Shown: positions 42,182 through 50,333, counted from the first letter of the stretch. The stretch is DNA of 64,000 bases from Cyanobacteria bacterium UBA2566 (GCA_002340255.1 DDLS01000174.1:1-64000); one strand, 5' to 3'. The notes: a model not told the origin generated them from the sequence alone. Numbers and translations: made by a program.

Positions 42182-43876
42182 TTATTTTGAGGGAGAAGAA
42201 AGGGACAAACTTGACATCTGAATTAACGGGCGATCGCCATATAACAGCTCTGGATACTTTTCCCCCAACTCAGATAGTACCTTAAAATGCATCTCTTCCC
42301 CAATTCCCAAAGACAAGCGTACCTGAGTCAACAACTCTAAAGACTCCTGAGAACCTGTCATCTTCTTCTCTAACATTTCCCGCAAAATTCCTTGGTAAAC
42401 CCGCACCTTAGACCCTTGACTAAATCCAGGCAGTACCTTAGCCAAAACATAGACTTCTTCTGCTTTGAGATCCTCTAAAGAACGATTTTCTAGGAATTCA
42501 GAAAAATTGAAGTCTAACTTACTCAGTTGCCGACGCAAGCTACTGGCTACACTCTCTTTATGGTAGGTACTTAACGAGCGATTCCAAGTTCGATAAAACC
42601 AGGCAGCGCTTAAAATTGGAACCAGAGCTTGAATTCCCCACTCTAGCCATTTTGGAAATAACTCTAACGTAGAATTGGTTCCCACAGAAAAGAGAAAGTT
42701 AAATGTCACAAAGGTGGAAAATGAAAATAGATGATGGCGCACTTTTTCTACTGAAAATTCTCGGTCTTGGCGTAGACAATAGGCTTTATAGGCTTTTTCT
42801 AGACGGCATAAGATTCCATAACTCCCTAACGTGAACACTGAAAATGTCAGAGGAACGGCAATCAATCTGGGAATGGGAATTGCCCGATTGAATCCATAGA
42901 ATCCAGGGGTCAAGATTCGTTGCACTTGCTCCCCATCATGGGTCCAAGCCCCAGAGAAAAAGTAGTCTAAGTCCCCAGCATAGAAAATGTAATATAAATA
43001 AAATGCCAACACTAGCCCCACATAGCCATAATGGAAAAACTTACGCTGTGAGTCTTTCAAAGAGTCCCAATAACTGCGTTCTGCGTCAATGTCAAAGCAA
43101 GCAGATTTACAGGCAACGCAAGCACTTTTTTCTTTCCCGGTTTCATCGATCGCCCGGCACATGGATTGGGTAATCTTAGAGGTGGTTTTTTCATGGGCCG
43201 GACTGCCCCATAATGCCCTGGGACCGGTGTAGAATAATTCCACTGGCCCCATGGGGCAAACATATTGACACCAGGTTTTACCCGCGAATAAATAGCCGAC
43301 AATTATACTGGCTAAAATAGTGGCACTCAGAAAAGCAGCCAACAGGAGACGATGGGAGTCTAAAAATAACATTCTCAGGCACAAACCGACAAACAGAAAT
43401 CCAAACTGAAAGGCGATATGATGGCGACCAAGCCAAGAGTTGGGGTCAATTTTTACTGCTTCAGAGCGCACTTTACCGGTGCGAGGATTGGTGGTTTGTT
43501 TTTGCCGTTGAATTCCCCATAAACGAGGCAGTTGGGAAAAGAAGGATAGGGGACACATTCTGCGCCAACTTTCATGACCGAAGAGAAAAACGATACAGAT
43601 GACTGCACCGATAATGACCCCCCAAAAGAGTCGGGTGGCGATCGCATAGGGACGCTCAATAAAACACTGCCCTTGCACCGTCATCACCTCGTGACACTCT
43701 TTGGGATCGAATAACCTCGGATCGAGACGCAGTAAGCTCCAGTGGGTATCGGGATGGGTTAACAGGGGTGAAATGGGGTCATAGATCAGAGACACAATTA
43801 AAAGCAACCAGGCGATCGCCAACAGCGATCGTACCTTTCTCATCTGCTTCTCAGGAACATTCTGTAACATAGTCAC
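42182..43876 (-). CDS. Membrane 4Fe-4S protein (NapH/NosR-like)
   Basis: The 564-residue protein has about six transmembrane segments. The first is at about 16-35 (LLAIAWLLLIVSLIYDP), others near 80-100, 155-175, 185-205 and 290-310, with more after 345. Three cysteine motifs lie on the cytoplasmic side: RRMCPLSFF (about 106), CQYVCPMGP (about 204) and CVACKSACFD (about 255), like the polyferredoxin domain of NapH/NosR. The last 130 residues are soluble and helical. It probably passes electrons across or along the membrane, with an unknown partner. A 64-bp relic of a second copy of its 3' end lies at 49810-49873. Confidence 0.75.
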   Translation of the reverse strand: MTMLQNVPEKQMRKVRSLLAIAWLLLIVSLIYDPISPLLTHPDTHWSLLRLDPRLFDPKECHEVMTVQGQCFIERPYAIATRLFWGVIIGAVICIVFLFGHESWRRMCPLSFFSQLPRLWGIQRQKQTTNPRTGKVRSEAVKIDPNSWLGRHHIAFQFGFLFVGLCLRMLFLDSHRLLLAAFLSATILASIIVGYLFAGKTWCQYVCPMGPVELFYTGPRALWGSPAHEKTTSKITQSMCRAIDETGKEKSACVACKSACFDIDAERSYWDSLKDSQRKFFHYGYVGLVLAFYLYYIFYAGDLDYFFSGAWTHDGEQVQRILTPGFYGFNRAIPIPRLIAVPLTFSVFTLGSYGILCRLEKAYKAYCLRQDREFSVEKVRHHLFSFSTFVTFNFLFSVGTNSTLELFPKWLEWGIQALVPILSAAWFYRTWNRSLSTYHKESVASSLRRQLSKLDFNFSEFLENRSLEDLKAEEVYVLAKVLPGFSQGSKVRVYQGILREMLEKKMTGSQESLELLTQVRLSLGIGEEMHFKVLSELGEKYPELLYGDRPLIQMSSLSLSSPSK

Positions 43877-44076
43877 TAACTCCTTGAACTTGTCCCCATC
43901 CTAGGAAAAGCACAAGAGAATGACCTGACTCCAAACACCCAAATCTCACTCACACTAGCACTAACCCTCCCTTCACAAAAGGACTAGAGCGGTCTAGTTC
44001 CAAAGGACTAGGCGATCGGTTATCGGGACTTAAACAAGAAAAATGTTCAAAGATACGGGACATCGTAAAAGTTATA

Positions 44077-44265
44077 TTAAGGCTTATAGACTGTATGGGT
44101 AAATTGTTGAAATTCTTCAAGGGTGGGAACGCTTGCTTGATGCCGTTCCAGCGTGTAGTCACCGCTGCCAACTTCGAGTTGCTGAAGGAAGCGCAACATA
44201 CCAACGACTCCGAGCGAATCAGTCAAAGCTTTGTAGCCATTTTTTCTAATTTCAGCTTGTTTCAT
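44077..44265 (-). CDS. Small protein of a PIN toxin module
   Basis: The 62-residue protein starts MKQAEIRKNGYKALTDSLGVVGMLRFLQQLEVGSGDYTLERHQ. Proteins of this look are often found next to PIN toxins in cyanobacteria. Its start overlaps the end of the PIN gene by 14 bases. It could be the antitoxin or an accessory protein; there is no recognisable DNA-binding motif. Confidence 0.6.
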   Translation of the reverse strand: MKQAEIRKNGYKALTDSLGVVGMLRFLQQLEVGSGDYTLERHQASVPTLEEFQQFTHTVYKP

Positions 44266-44734
44266 GGTTTGTATTTTCCTCTTGTAATCGGTTCATCAAC
44301 CAAACAACTGGATTTTCAACCGGGATAGTCACTATTTCAGGATATTGCTTGGCTTTTCGCAGAAGTCGATCGTCGGTGGTCAGAAAAATATCGACGGACG
44401 CTGACTGGGCAAATGCCAAATGCAAGGCATCGTAGAGCTTAAATCCTAGCTGCATCAACTCCTGGGCAGAAGTTTCAATTTCTGGCGTGGAGGAGAGATG
44501 GGTTTGAGCAATGGATAAGGTAGCTTCTAGCTGTTCTTGCTTGGATGAATCGGTATTTCTGGCGATTTCAAACCGAATTGCATCACTACTGAGTAGTAAC
44601 CACTCTCGATCTTCGCATTTTTGGAGGATAGACAGCATTGCTTCAGCTTCAAGTTTGACTTTTGATTGTTGCAAGTCATCCAGTGGACGGTTGAGGCAAC
44701 AGATATCAGGATAAATGACATAGGCCTGGCTCAT
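44252..44734 (-). CDS. PIN domain protein (probable VapC-like toxin)
   Basis: The 160-residue protein has the acidic residues of PIN ribonucleases: D in YPDICCLNRPLDD near the N-terminus, FEIARN (E), FKLYDALHLAFAQ and FLTTDDRLLRKAK. These coordinate Mg for RNA cleavage. The start ATG overlaps the stop of a short upstream frame (ATGA), and the small gene downstream overlaps its 3' end, an arrangement typical of toxin-antitoxin modules. I infer toxin function from the fold and context. Confidence 0.75.
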   Translation of the reverse strand: MSQAYVIYPDICCLNRPLDDLQQSKVKLEAEAMLSILQKCEDREWLLLSSDAIRFEIARNTDSSKQEQLEATLSIAQTHLSSTPEIETSAQELMQLGFKLYDALHLAFAQSASVDIFLTTDDRLLRKAKQYPEIVTIPVENPVVWLMNRLQEENTNHETS

Positions 44735-44886
44735 GGCTCACCTCGAACGATCTGCAATTCGGCTTTGCCGGTTGCAGCATCCGTAGTGATAACGGGGATG
44801 AATCCATTGGGGTCAAACTTAGGAGCCAATAGCATTCCTTCTTCGACAGCTTCAACGGAAGTCCGGGCAGCAATATTGTGATGACA
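44731..44886 (-). pseudogene. HisI-like N-terminal fragment fused to a short tail
   Basis: This open frame, without a clear start, reads ARTSVEAVEEGMLLAPKFD, then NGFIPVITTDAATGKAELQI. The part up to ATG resembles the N-terminus of phosphoribosyl-AMP cyclohydrolase (HisI), where EVLMxAxMN would follow. Instead it switches to KAELQIVRGEP and stops, overlapping the PIN start by four bases (ATGA). It may be a chimera of a hisI fragment with the tail of an old antitoxin gene. The HisI resemblance covers only about 30 residues. Confidence 0.4.
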
Positions 44887-45045
44887 TTAGCACAAAAGAA
44901 TGAGAATAATAATTATCGCATAATTTGGCAAACTACATCTGTTACAACCAGTTGCCTCCCCAAGCCAGAAGCATCGAAAAGGCGATCGCGGCTACCTGCG
45001 GAACGGAGGATACAATCGAACAGAGCCGATCGCGTAATTATGAAT

Positions 45046-45110
45046 GGTGCGTTATGCGGAAATATGATTGATTTGTCACCATTCACATTTTCTGGCCGCA
45101 TAACACACCC
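45046..45110. repeat. Hairpin element with GGTGCGTTATGCGG ends
   Basis: GGTGCGTTATGCGG (45046) and CCGCATAACACACC (45096) form terminal inverted repeats around 36 bases. It is the first of three neighbouring hairpin elements. Confidence 0.6.
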
Positions 45111-45117
45111 TACCTAT

Positions 45118-45220
45118 GATGGTGTTGTCCCCGGTAGGGTGTGTTGCGGCATCGATAAATTATGGGTTTTCACGATAAATATTGACCTGGCCGCAACGCA
45201 CCACCCCCACCAACAAATCC
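45118..45220 (+). repeat. ~102-bp tandem hairpin repeat, copy 1
   Basis: The unit contains GTAGGGTGTGTTGCGGC (45134) and GCCGCAACGCACCACCC (around 45190) as inverted arms around about 38 bases. It is almost identical to the copy at 45270-45371. Confidence 0.8.
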
Positions 45221-45269
45221 CATCAATAAATATGTGAATTTAACCCAAAATTGAATTCGGGGTTCTGTC

Positions 45270-45371
45270 GATGGTGTCGCCCTCGGTAGGGTGTGTTGCG
45301 GCATCGATAAATTATGGGTTTTCACGATAAATATTGACCTAGCCGCAACGCACCACCCCCACCGACAAATC
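45270..45371 (+). repeat. ~102-bp tandem hairpin repeat, copy 2
   Basis: Same orientation as copy 1 with few differences (GGTGTCGCCCTCGG versus GGTGTTGTCCCCGG; one base in the loop). Copies are separated by about 50 unrelated bases. Confidence 0.8.
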
Positions 45372-45373
45372 CT

Positions 45374-45727
45374 TTAGACGTATAACAGTTGCTTGCACGA
45401 CTTCTTATTGGACTGTTTAAAACTACTGATAAAAAAATTACCTATATTGGTTAGTTCGTCATGATTAAAACTACAATTTTTGTCTGGTTTACAGACATCT
45501 TCGCAATACATATCAAATAACTCGCTTAACGACAACATATTGTTGATATTGTAATATTTGTCCGTAATAGAATATTTATACCACGCAAGCGAACTATCGA
45601 TTACTTTCGCCACATCCATATAAACTGTCGCAAACGTTTCATTAGCAGTCTGCATACTATAATTTTTTGCTGCTATTTTGTGGCCATTAGATAAAGATTG
45701 CTCCGTTATTATTCCCTCTTGTTGCAA
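45374..45727 (-). CDS. Hypothetical protein
   Basis: A 117-codon frame with no recognised domain. It is rich in Asn, Ser, Lys and Tyr and has four cysteines, two of them close together (YCEDVCKPDKNC). The base composition is richer in A+T than the surroundings, which suggests foreign origin. It could be a fragment or a small accessory gene. Support is limited to frame length and start. Confidence 0.4.
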   Translation of the reverse strand: MQQEGIITEQSLSNGHKIAAKNYSMQTANETFATVYMDVAKVIDSSLAWYKYSITDKYYNINNMLSLSELFDMYCEDVCKPDKNCSFNHDELTNIGNFFISSFKQSNKKSCKQLLYV

Positions 45728-45841
45728 GTCCAGCCGAAAGTTTTTATACGTCAGAATCGTATCTTTTCAAATCTTATAGTTGAATTTCATGTACCAAAAC
45801 GCACGAACTATCCAGTTATTTACTCCAGGTTTTGTTTTTTG

Positions 45842-46046
45842 TCTTCTATTAATAAGACAGTTTTGGGTGGCAGTTTGTGAACTTTTTTGCCTCAAAATAG
45901 ACAGGACTTACGCATGGTTAACGAAAATTCAACCTTTGAGATTGCTTCGCTGCCCCTCGTAATGACAAAAGTACGTTTTTTTGCGTAAGTCCTAATAAAG
46001 TTTCCTTCTTGAGGAAGATGACAAGGCCATTTTCCCGATTTCCAAT
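45842..46046 (+). repeat. ~105-bp direct repeat, copy A (interrupted by MITE)
   Basis: TTCTATTAATAAGAC...GTGGCAGTTT...AAAATAGA and, after the 91-bp insert, AAGTTTCCTTCTTGAGGAAG...GGCCATTTTCCCGAT match the uninterrupted copy at 48300-48402. Confidence 0.7.
45903..45993. mobile_element. 91-bp MITE-like element, copy 1
   Basis: Perfect 12-bp terminal inverted repeats AGGACTTACGCA / TGCGTAAGTCCT. The interior includes TTTGAGATTGCTTCGCTG and CGTAATGACA. It has no coding capacity and interrupts the direct repeat; copy B at 48300 lacks it. Confidence 0.8.
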
Positions 46047-46094
46047 TTCCAAAAAGCCTCAAATTCTTGGTTTTATTCAAAATTGAGATGCTCC

Positions 46095-48200
46095 CTAAAT
46101 ATTGATGCTTTGAGGAATGTTCGAGGGCAGCAAATACCTGTAAGACACAAGCCTTTGACTGTCTTCGTTTAAAATTGCCTTCTCGATGTTTGCGAGTTTC
46201 TCCTTGAAGCTATCCAAAGCCTTTTTCACTCGCTCATCCTTAAAAAGCGAGCCTGAGTAGTCCCCCAGTTTCGTGTAGTAAACCGAGCCAAGCAAATAAA
46301 GGACTGTTACTTGCAACTCCGCTCGCTCTAACGGTGGTAACAGCCCCATAAAGTTTTGCTGCTGTTGGGGTTGTGTCGGTGCTGGAGAATAGCAACCCAA
46401 AGGAAATGCTGGCGCGTAAGTCATCAAGCCGCCCTGCGGAAAATTAACAGCAGCGTGTTGAGCGCTAGCTGTAAAGATAACTGTAGAAACCGCCGTGACT
46501 AGATAATCTAGGGTTTTAATTCGACCGTCCCGTTCTTCGCCAATGTGACAACCTCCCTTAGAGAGCAATTCATGGGCCCAGCTTTGTAGTTGCTCGTCCG
46601 TCTCTACAGAGCAATCGCTTTCGTAGAACAGACGCAAATATTCATTAACCCACTGATTAATCGCATCCCAAACCCGCAGCCCGTCATCCCGGTAAGGATA
46701 AATTGGTAGCTGTTTGGAATTATTAACGCCGCGTTTTTCTAAAGTCCCAGGAAAAGCAACCTCATTAAAGTTAGCCAAGCGGCTTTGAGCCTCTTTTATA
46801 GCTAACTGAGAGTTACTGCCAATAGTAGCACCCAATAGGGAGTCAATAGGGCCTTTTGGTGCTAGTAAAAATTTATGGGCGGCGTAATTAATAAATATAG
46901 TGCCCTCTAAATGAGGCTTCAGCAAAAGCCTTACGGGATGGTTTTTATCGGCAAAGCAGCGATTAGTCGCCAGAACAAACGGCTCGACAAACAAGTGGGT
47001 TTGAGCTAAGTGAGAAATTAGCTCGTGATAATTACTGTCTGCCATTTGCAAGACAGTTTTAGCCGTCATCCAGTTGTCTCCATCCCTGGGAGTAAACACG
47101 CAGCTATCGTTTCCTGAAGCCTGTTTGCAGCGAATTGCTACGGGCAGCAAGTTCTGGTCTGAATGCTTATCTGGTGGCACTGCAAATAGAGCCACTGGAG
47201 CATACATATACTTTTGCAAGCCAGCAAAGTTACCGCTTAAGAGAACCTCCAGCTTAGAATAATCTGCCAGATAAAGTCGCCCCTCTTGTAGTGCCGCCTC
47301 TAGAGAATCCCCGAACACAATACCTTGGTATTGTTCGTGAGTAATTGACAAGCCAGAATCAACTTTTTTGATTTGCTTCAGCATAACTGGATTAGGTCCG
47401 GCTACCTGCATATAAGCAAAAACTTTATCTTGTTGAAAATTGCTTAAACTTGCCGGCTTTATGCTTAACGACCCAACTAACCTTTCGTAATCTACCAGAG
47501 TAGGATTGGGACCAGCACTTTGAGGTGGCTCTGGAAAATCCGTCGAACTTTCAATTAATTCTCGCCCTAAAAGTTTGGTAATTTCCTGGAGATGTCCGTA
47601 CAATTCGCGATTGTTTTCCTCGACCTCTTCAGCTTGTTCGATGTCGCCAGCACTTAAAAAAATTGGAGACTCTTCCTCTATCCTCTTGCTTAACCAAGCA
47701 TCTATTTCTTTATCAATCTTGTCAAACTCATCTTCCTCCCTAAAATTGCCTTCCAACTGAACGTCATTTGCAGCTTTAGGATACCCTTGCCATCCCTGGC
47801 CAGTATCTCCTAATCCCAGAGTTGATTTTAGTTTTAAAACAGCATTTTTTAGCTCTTCTTCTCCCTCAGCAGCTTGAATTTCTTCGCTAATCGACTCTAA
47901 CGAATCAATTTCAGCCCCACTCCAACCAGGTGCACTCATAGGAGGCTTGCTTTTCTGACTCGCAATACTTGCGATTACTGAACTCAGCCATTTTTTATTG
48001 GGAAGTTCATCTTTTGCAGGCAGTTTAGGTAGTCCTGGAATTAGGCTAGGTGGTGCATCTGTCATAGCTAGAGGAGCTAGAACTTGGTAGTCGTATTCAT
48101 ATTTATTAGACAAAATAAGCCTATTGGCAAAAGTTCCTTGTGCCAAAAACGTTACAATGCGGTATATCGCTTTGGTAACTTCTCGCGTTAAAAAATTCAC
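46095..48200 (-). CDS. Lipoxygenase
   Basis: The 701-residue protein carries the lipoxygenase iron site. It has NYHELISHLAQTHLFVEPFV (His ligands near residues 392 and 397), LLLKPHLEGTIFINYAAHKFLLA, and SAQHAAVNFPQGG (His near 581 with the Asn/Ser site). The C-terminal residue is Ile in IPQSINI, the carboxylate ligand typical of the family. It would add oxygen to polyunsaturated fatty acids to give hydroperoxides (oxylipins). The catalytic part starts at about residue 240. The first 230 residues are acidic, low in structure and not a PLAT domain, and they begin with a hydrophobic helix (TKAIYRIVTFLAQGTFANRLIL). The gene lies in a repeat-rich region downstream of an ECF sigma factor. Confidence 0.88.
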   Translation of the reverse strand: MNFLTREVTKAIYRIVTFLAQGTFANRLILSNKYEYDYQVLAPLAMTDAPPSLIPGLPKLPAKDELPNKKWLSSVIASIASQKSKPPMSAPGWSGAEIDSLESISEEIQAAEGEEELKNAVLKLKSTLGLGDTGQGWQGYPKAANDVQLEGNFREEDEFDKIDKEIDAWLSKRIEEESPIFLSAGDIEQAEEVEENNRELYGHLQEITKLLGRELIESSTDFPEPPQSAGPNPTLVDYERLVGSLSIKPASLSNFQQDKVFAYMQVAGPNPVMLKQIKKVDSGLSITHEQYQGIVFGDSLEAALQEGRLYLADYSKLEVLLSGNFAGLQKYMYAPVALFAVPPDKHSDQNLLPVAIRCKQASGNDSCVFTPRDGDNWMTAKTVLQMADSNYHELISHLAQTHLFVEPFVLATNRCFADKNHPVRLLLKPHLEGTIFINYAAHKFLLAPKGPIDSLLGATIGSNSQLAIKEAQSRLANFNEVAFPGTLEKRGVNNSKQLPIYPYRDDGLRVWDAINQWVNEYLRLFYESDCSVETDEQLQSWAHELLSKGGCHIGEERDGRIKTLDYLVTAVSTVIFTASAQHAAVNFPQGGLMTYAPAFPLGCYSPAPTQPQQQQNFMGLLPPLERAELQVTVLYLLGSVYYTKLGDYSGSLFKDERVKKALDSFKEKLANIEKAILNEDSQRLVSYRYLLPSNIPQSINI

Positions 48201-48299
48201 CCTTTTACTCCTTAAAAAACCCTGGTTGTCAGATTTGTAGAACCTAAAGCAGATTCTACGCCCTCGGTCAGCAACGTCTTGGAGACAAGCTCTATCGCT

Positions 48300-48402
48300 C
48301 CTTCTATTAATAAGACTATTTTGGGTGGCAGTTTATGAACTTTTCTACCTAAAAATAGAGAAAATTTCTTTCTTAAGGAGGACGACCGGGCCATTTTCCC
48401 GA
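48300..48402 (+). repeat. ~105-bp direct repeat, copy B (empty site)
   Basis: Matches 45842-46046 without the 91-bp insert: AAAATAGA is followed directly by GAAAATTTCTTTCTTAAGG. Copies A and B flank the lipoxygenase gene in the same orientation. Confidence 0.7.
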
Positions 48403-48606
48403 TAACAGGGCGATTTTTTCCGTAGGTAAGCTGCTGGGAACCGGAACCCAAGGCCCCCTGAAAGGCAGAGAAAGAAGCTGGGTTTTACCAAATACCGATC
48501 GCCCCTTACCGATTAACCTTTTTTTCCCGCGTCCAATCTGGCCTGACGCAAAATAGCACCAGACCCATCTCCCGGGCAATTCAAATTGATATCTATTCTT
48601 AATCCC

Positions 48607-48697
48607 AGGACTTACCCATGGTTGACGAAAATTCGACGTTTGAGATTGCTTCGCTGTCGCTCGCAATGACAGAAATACGTTTTTTTGCGTAAGTCCT
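48607..48697. mobile_element. 91-bp MITE-like element, copy 2
   Basis: AGGACTTACCCA / TGCGTAAGTCCT ends (one mismatch) and an interior almost identical to copy 1. The length is the same. Confidence 0.8.
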
Positions 48698-48742
48698 ACC
48701 AAAATAGCCCCGACTGCCTGGGGTCGAAGAATCAAGTCCAAC

Positions 48743-49024
48743 TTACTCCATACGCAATTTAGATTTGAGCCAGGGTTCGGGACTTACGCACAAGGAACAA
48801 CGTTTGGGCCTTTGAGATTGCTCTCTCCTTGGCAACGACAGAAATGACCGTTGGAGTTCTTCTTTTGGCCTCAGTTCTGCTGGATTAACCCTTGTTGGGT
48901 TCCCCTTCGCTTCACCCAACCTACCAGAGGCAGGTTCCCCCACCGACAACTCATCCGCACTCGTCCCTTCCACATCCGCTGCCAACGAAGAACTAGAGTC
49001 CTCTGCCACTCCGTCATACTCGTT
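48743..49024 (-). pseudogene. In-frame continuation after ECF sigma stop
   Basis: Directly after the TAG of the sigma gene the same frame stays open for about 94 codons, giving an acidic Ser-rich stretch (EDSSSSLAADVEGTSADELSV). The last 30 codons overlap the degenerate MITE copy. A GTG at 49009 could start it separately. It may be a former C-terminal extension or a small downstream gene cut by the repeat. Confidence 0.35.
48780..48845. repeat. Degenerate MITE copy 3
   Basis: GGACTTACGCA followed by CCTTTGAGATTGCTCTC and CAACGACAGAAATGA. The right end is missing. Confidence 0.55.
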
Positions 49025-49537
49025 CTATCGCTCTCGCAAAATGGCCCTGGCATTAGAAACCCGCTTGCGGGCAGTCCCCTGAGAAATGGCCAACCGTTCC
49101 GCTATCTCCTTGTAAGACAGCTCCTCCTTCCAGTAGAGAAAAAAAGTCTCCCGCAACTTGGGAGATAAATTATTTACCTCTCCCTCAAAAAAAAATTCGA
49201 GATCTTGCCGCGTAGCGGCAAGATCTGGTTCTTCTTCCTGGCTAACCCATAGCTCCTCCACAATCTCGAAGACCAAGCGATCGCGCTTTTTAAGCAGGTT
49301 CGTGCAAAGATTATTCACCAATCTGACCAACCACCCCTTCACATTATCAATAGCTTTGCTGCTGGTTCGCCAACCCTCCCTAGCCCTAAGCATAGCCATA
49401 CTCAGAGCATCTTCCGCCTCCGTTTGGTTCCCTCTCATGCGTCGGAGACAGCAACGGTAGAGACAGCCTTGATACTGTTGCCACTCCCGCAAAAACACCG
49501 AATCAATACCTACAGTTCTTTTGTACCTATCTAGCAT
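49025..49537 (-). CDS. ECF-type RNA polymerase sigma factor
   Basis: From MLDRYKRTVG, about 170 residues show a sigma-70 region 2 (EDALSMAMLRAREGWRT, NVKGWLVRLVNNLCTNLLKKRDR) and region 4 (LSPKLRETFFLYWKEELSYKEIAERLAISQGTARKRVSNARAIL), with no region 3, as in ECF factors. AAAGGAGACG lies upstream of the chosen start; an ATG 16 codons earlier (49585) is possible. No membrane anti-sigma gene is adjacent. The next complete gene on the same strand is the lipoxygenase, about 0.8 kb away, and it could be a target. Confidence 0.82.
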   Translation of the reverse strand: MLDRYKRTVGIDSVFLREWQQYQGCLYRCCLRRMRGNQTEAEDALSMAMLRAREGWRTSSKAIDNVKGWLVRLVNNLCTNLLKKRDRLVFEIVEELWVSQEEEPDLAATRQDLEFFFEGEVNNLSPKLRETFFLYWKEELSYKEIAERLAISQGTARKRVSNARAILRER

Positions 49538-49934
49538 CTTTGTAACTACGTCTCCTTTCGGATACAAAAAAATTAAGTTAGGCACCCCGGTTTTATCAAT
49601 TTTCTGTTTGCAATTTTGTTACTTCTATTCTAGGCTCCAGGCTTGCTGTCGTCAACAACCCAAGTCACTGTCAAATTTAAAAAAGTCTTGGCAGAAGTGC
49701 CATGGACATTAGTGGAGTCAAGCACCAAACATGGAATCGAGGATTTTGGTGGGCTATTAAACAGTAGACAGTAGTTCAGGCTTCTAGCCTGATTAAGGTT
49801 AATCTAAAACTAGCTCGATTTTGAGGCAGACGAAAGAGACAAACTTGACATCGGAATTAACGGGCGATCGCCAGCAGCGTTATAACAACAACGAACTTAT
49901 GACGTACTTCTACCTCTTTGAGTTGTATATTCAT
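49538..49934. other. Intergenic region with gene relic
   Basis: It contains the hairpin CAGGCT-tct-AGCCTG near 49777-49791 and the 64-bp relic at 49810-49873. No other gene is visible. Confidence 0.5.
49810..49873 (-). pseudogene. Relic of the 3' end of a 4Fe-4S membrane protein gene
   Basis: The segment matches 42176-42239 at about 58 of 64 bases. On the minus strand it reads GDRPLIPMSSLSLSSASKS, against GDRPLIQMSSLSLSSPSK in the intact gene. Several differences are synonymous, so the relic comes from a once-functional paralogue. Only the tail remains, abutting the RecQ stub. Confidence 0.75.
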
Positions 49935-50333
49935 ATGCCTAATGAACTCCGACAACAAGCCTTAAACTTTCTACGCATTGCTCTCAACAACCCCGTAGCA
50001 GAATTCAGAGAGGGACAATGGGAAGCCATTGAAACCCGAGTCGAAAATCAAGCTCGTCTCCTGGTAGTACAACGCACCGGTTGGGGCAAAAGTCTAGTCT
50101 ATTTTCTCGCAACTCGCCTTCTGCGCGATCGAGGAAATGGCCCCACCCTCCTCATTTCTCCCCTACTTGCCCTCATGCGAAATCAAATCGCCGCCGCCTC
50201 CAGAATTAACATCAAAGCCGCTACCATTAACTCCAGCAATACAGAAGAATGGGAATCAGTAACAACGGAGCTACTCACCGGAAACATTCTAACGAATATA
50301 GCATCGCGAAGTGCTGTATTATTCAACTTCTAG
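49935..50333 (+). pseudogene. RecQ-type helicase, N-terminal stub
   Basis: From MPNELRQQAL, the frame matches the start of RecQ-like DEAD/DEAH helicases: FREGQWEAIE (Q-motif region), Walker A in VQRTGWGKSLVYFLATRLL, GPTLLISPLLALMRNQI and INSSNTEEW. Similarity ends at LLTGN, where the DEVH and the second RecA domain should follow. At that point lies a palindrome copy (50300-50315), and the frame stops. The missing two thirds are not in the window. Confidence 0.75.
50300..50315. repeat. Palindrome copy 7 (at RecQ truncation)
   Basis: AGCAtcgcgaagTGCT followed by GTATTATT, a diverged member. It sits at the point where the helicase is cut off. Confidence 0.5.

Larger units (their letters stand above)
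44887..45373. other. Gene-free repeat region
   Basis: Apart from the three hairpin elements no gene is supported. A 119-codon open frame on the + strand (44878-45237) is made largely of repeat sequence and is not counted as a gene. Confidence 0.6.

Noticed and set aside
44878..45237. 119-codon open frame on the + strand
   Set aside because: It consists largely of hairpin repeats, has no recognisable domain and runs through two inverted repeats.
45118..45371. CRISPR-like pair of repeats
   Set aside because: Only two copies of ~102 bp, each with internal inverted arms, and one 50-base spacer; no cas genes. They are hairpin elements.
48373..48741. 122-codon frame across the second MITE
   Set aside because: It runs through direct repeat B and MITE copy 2, so its length is due to repeat sequence.
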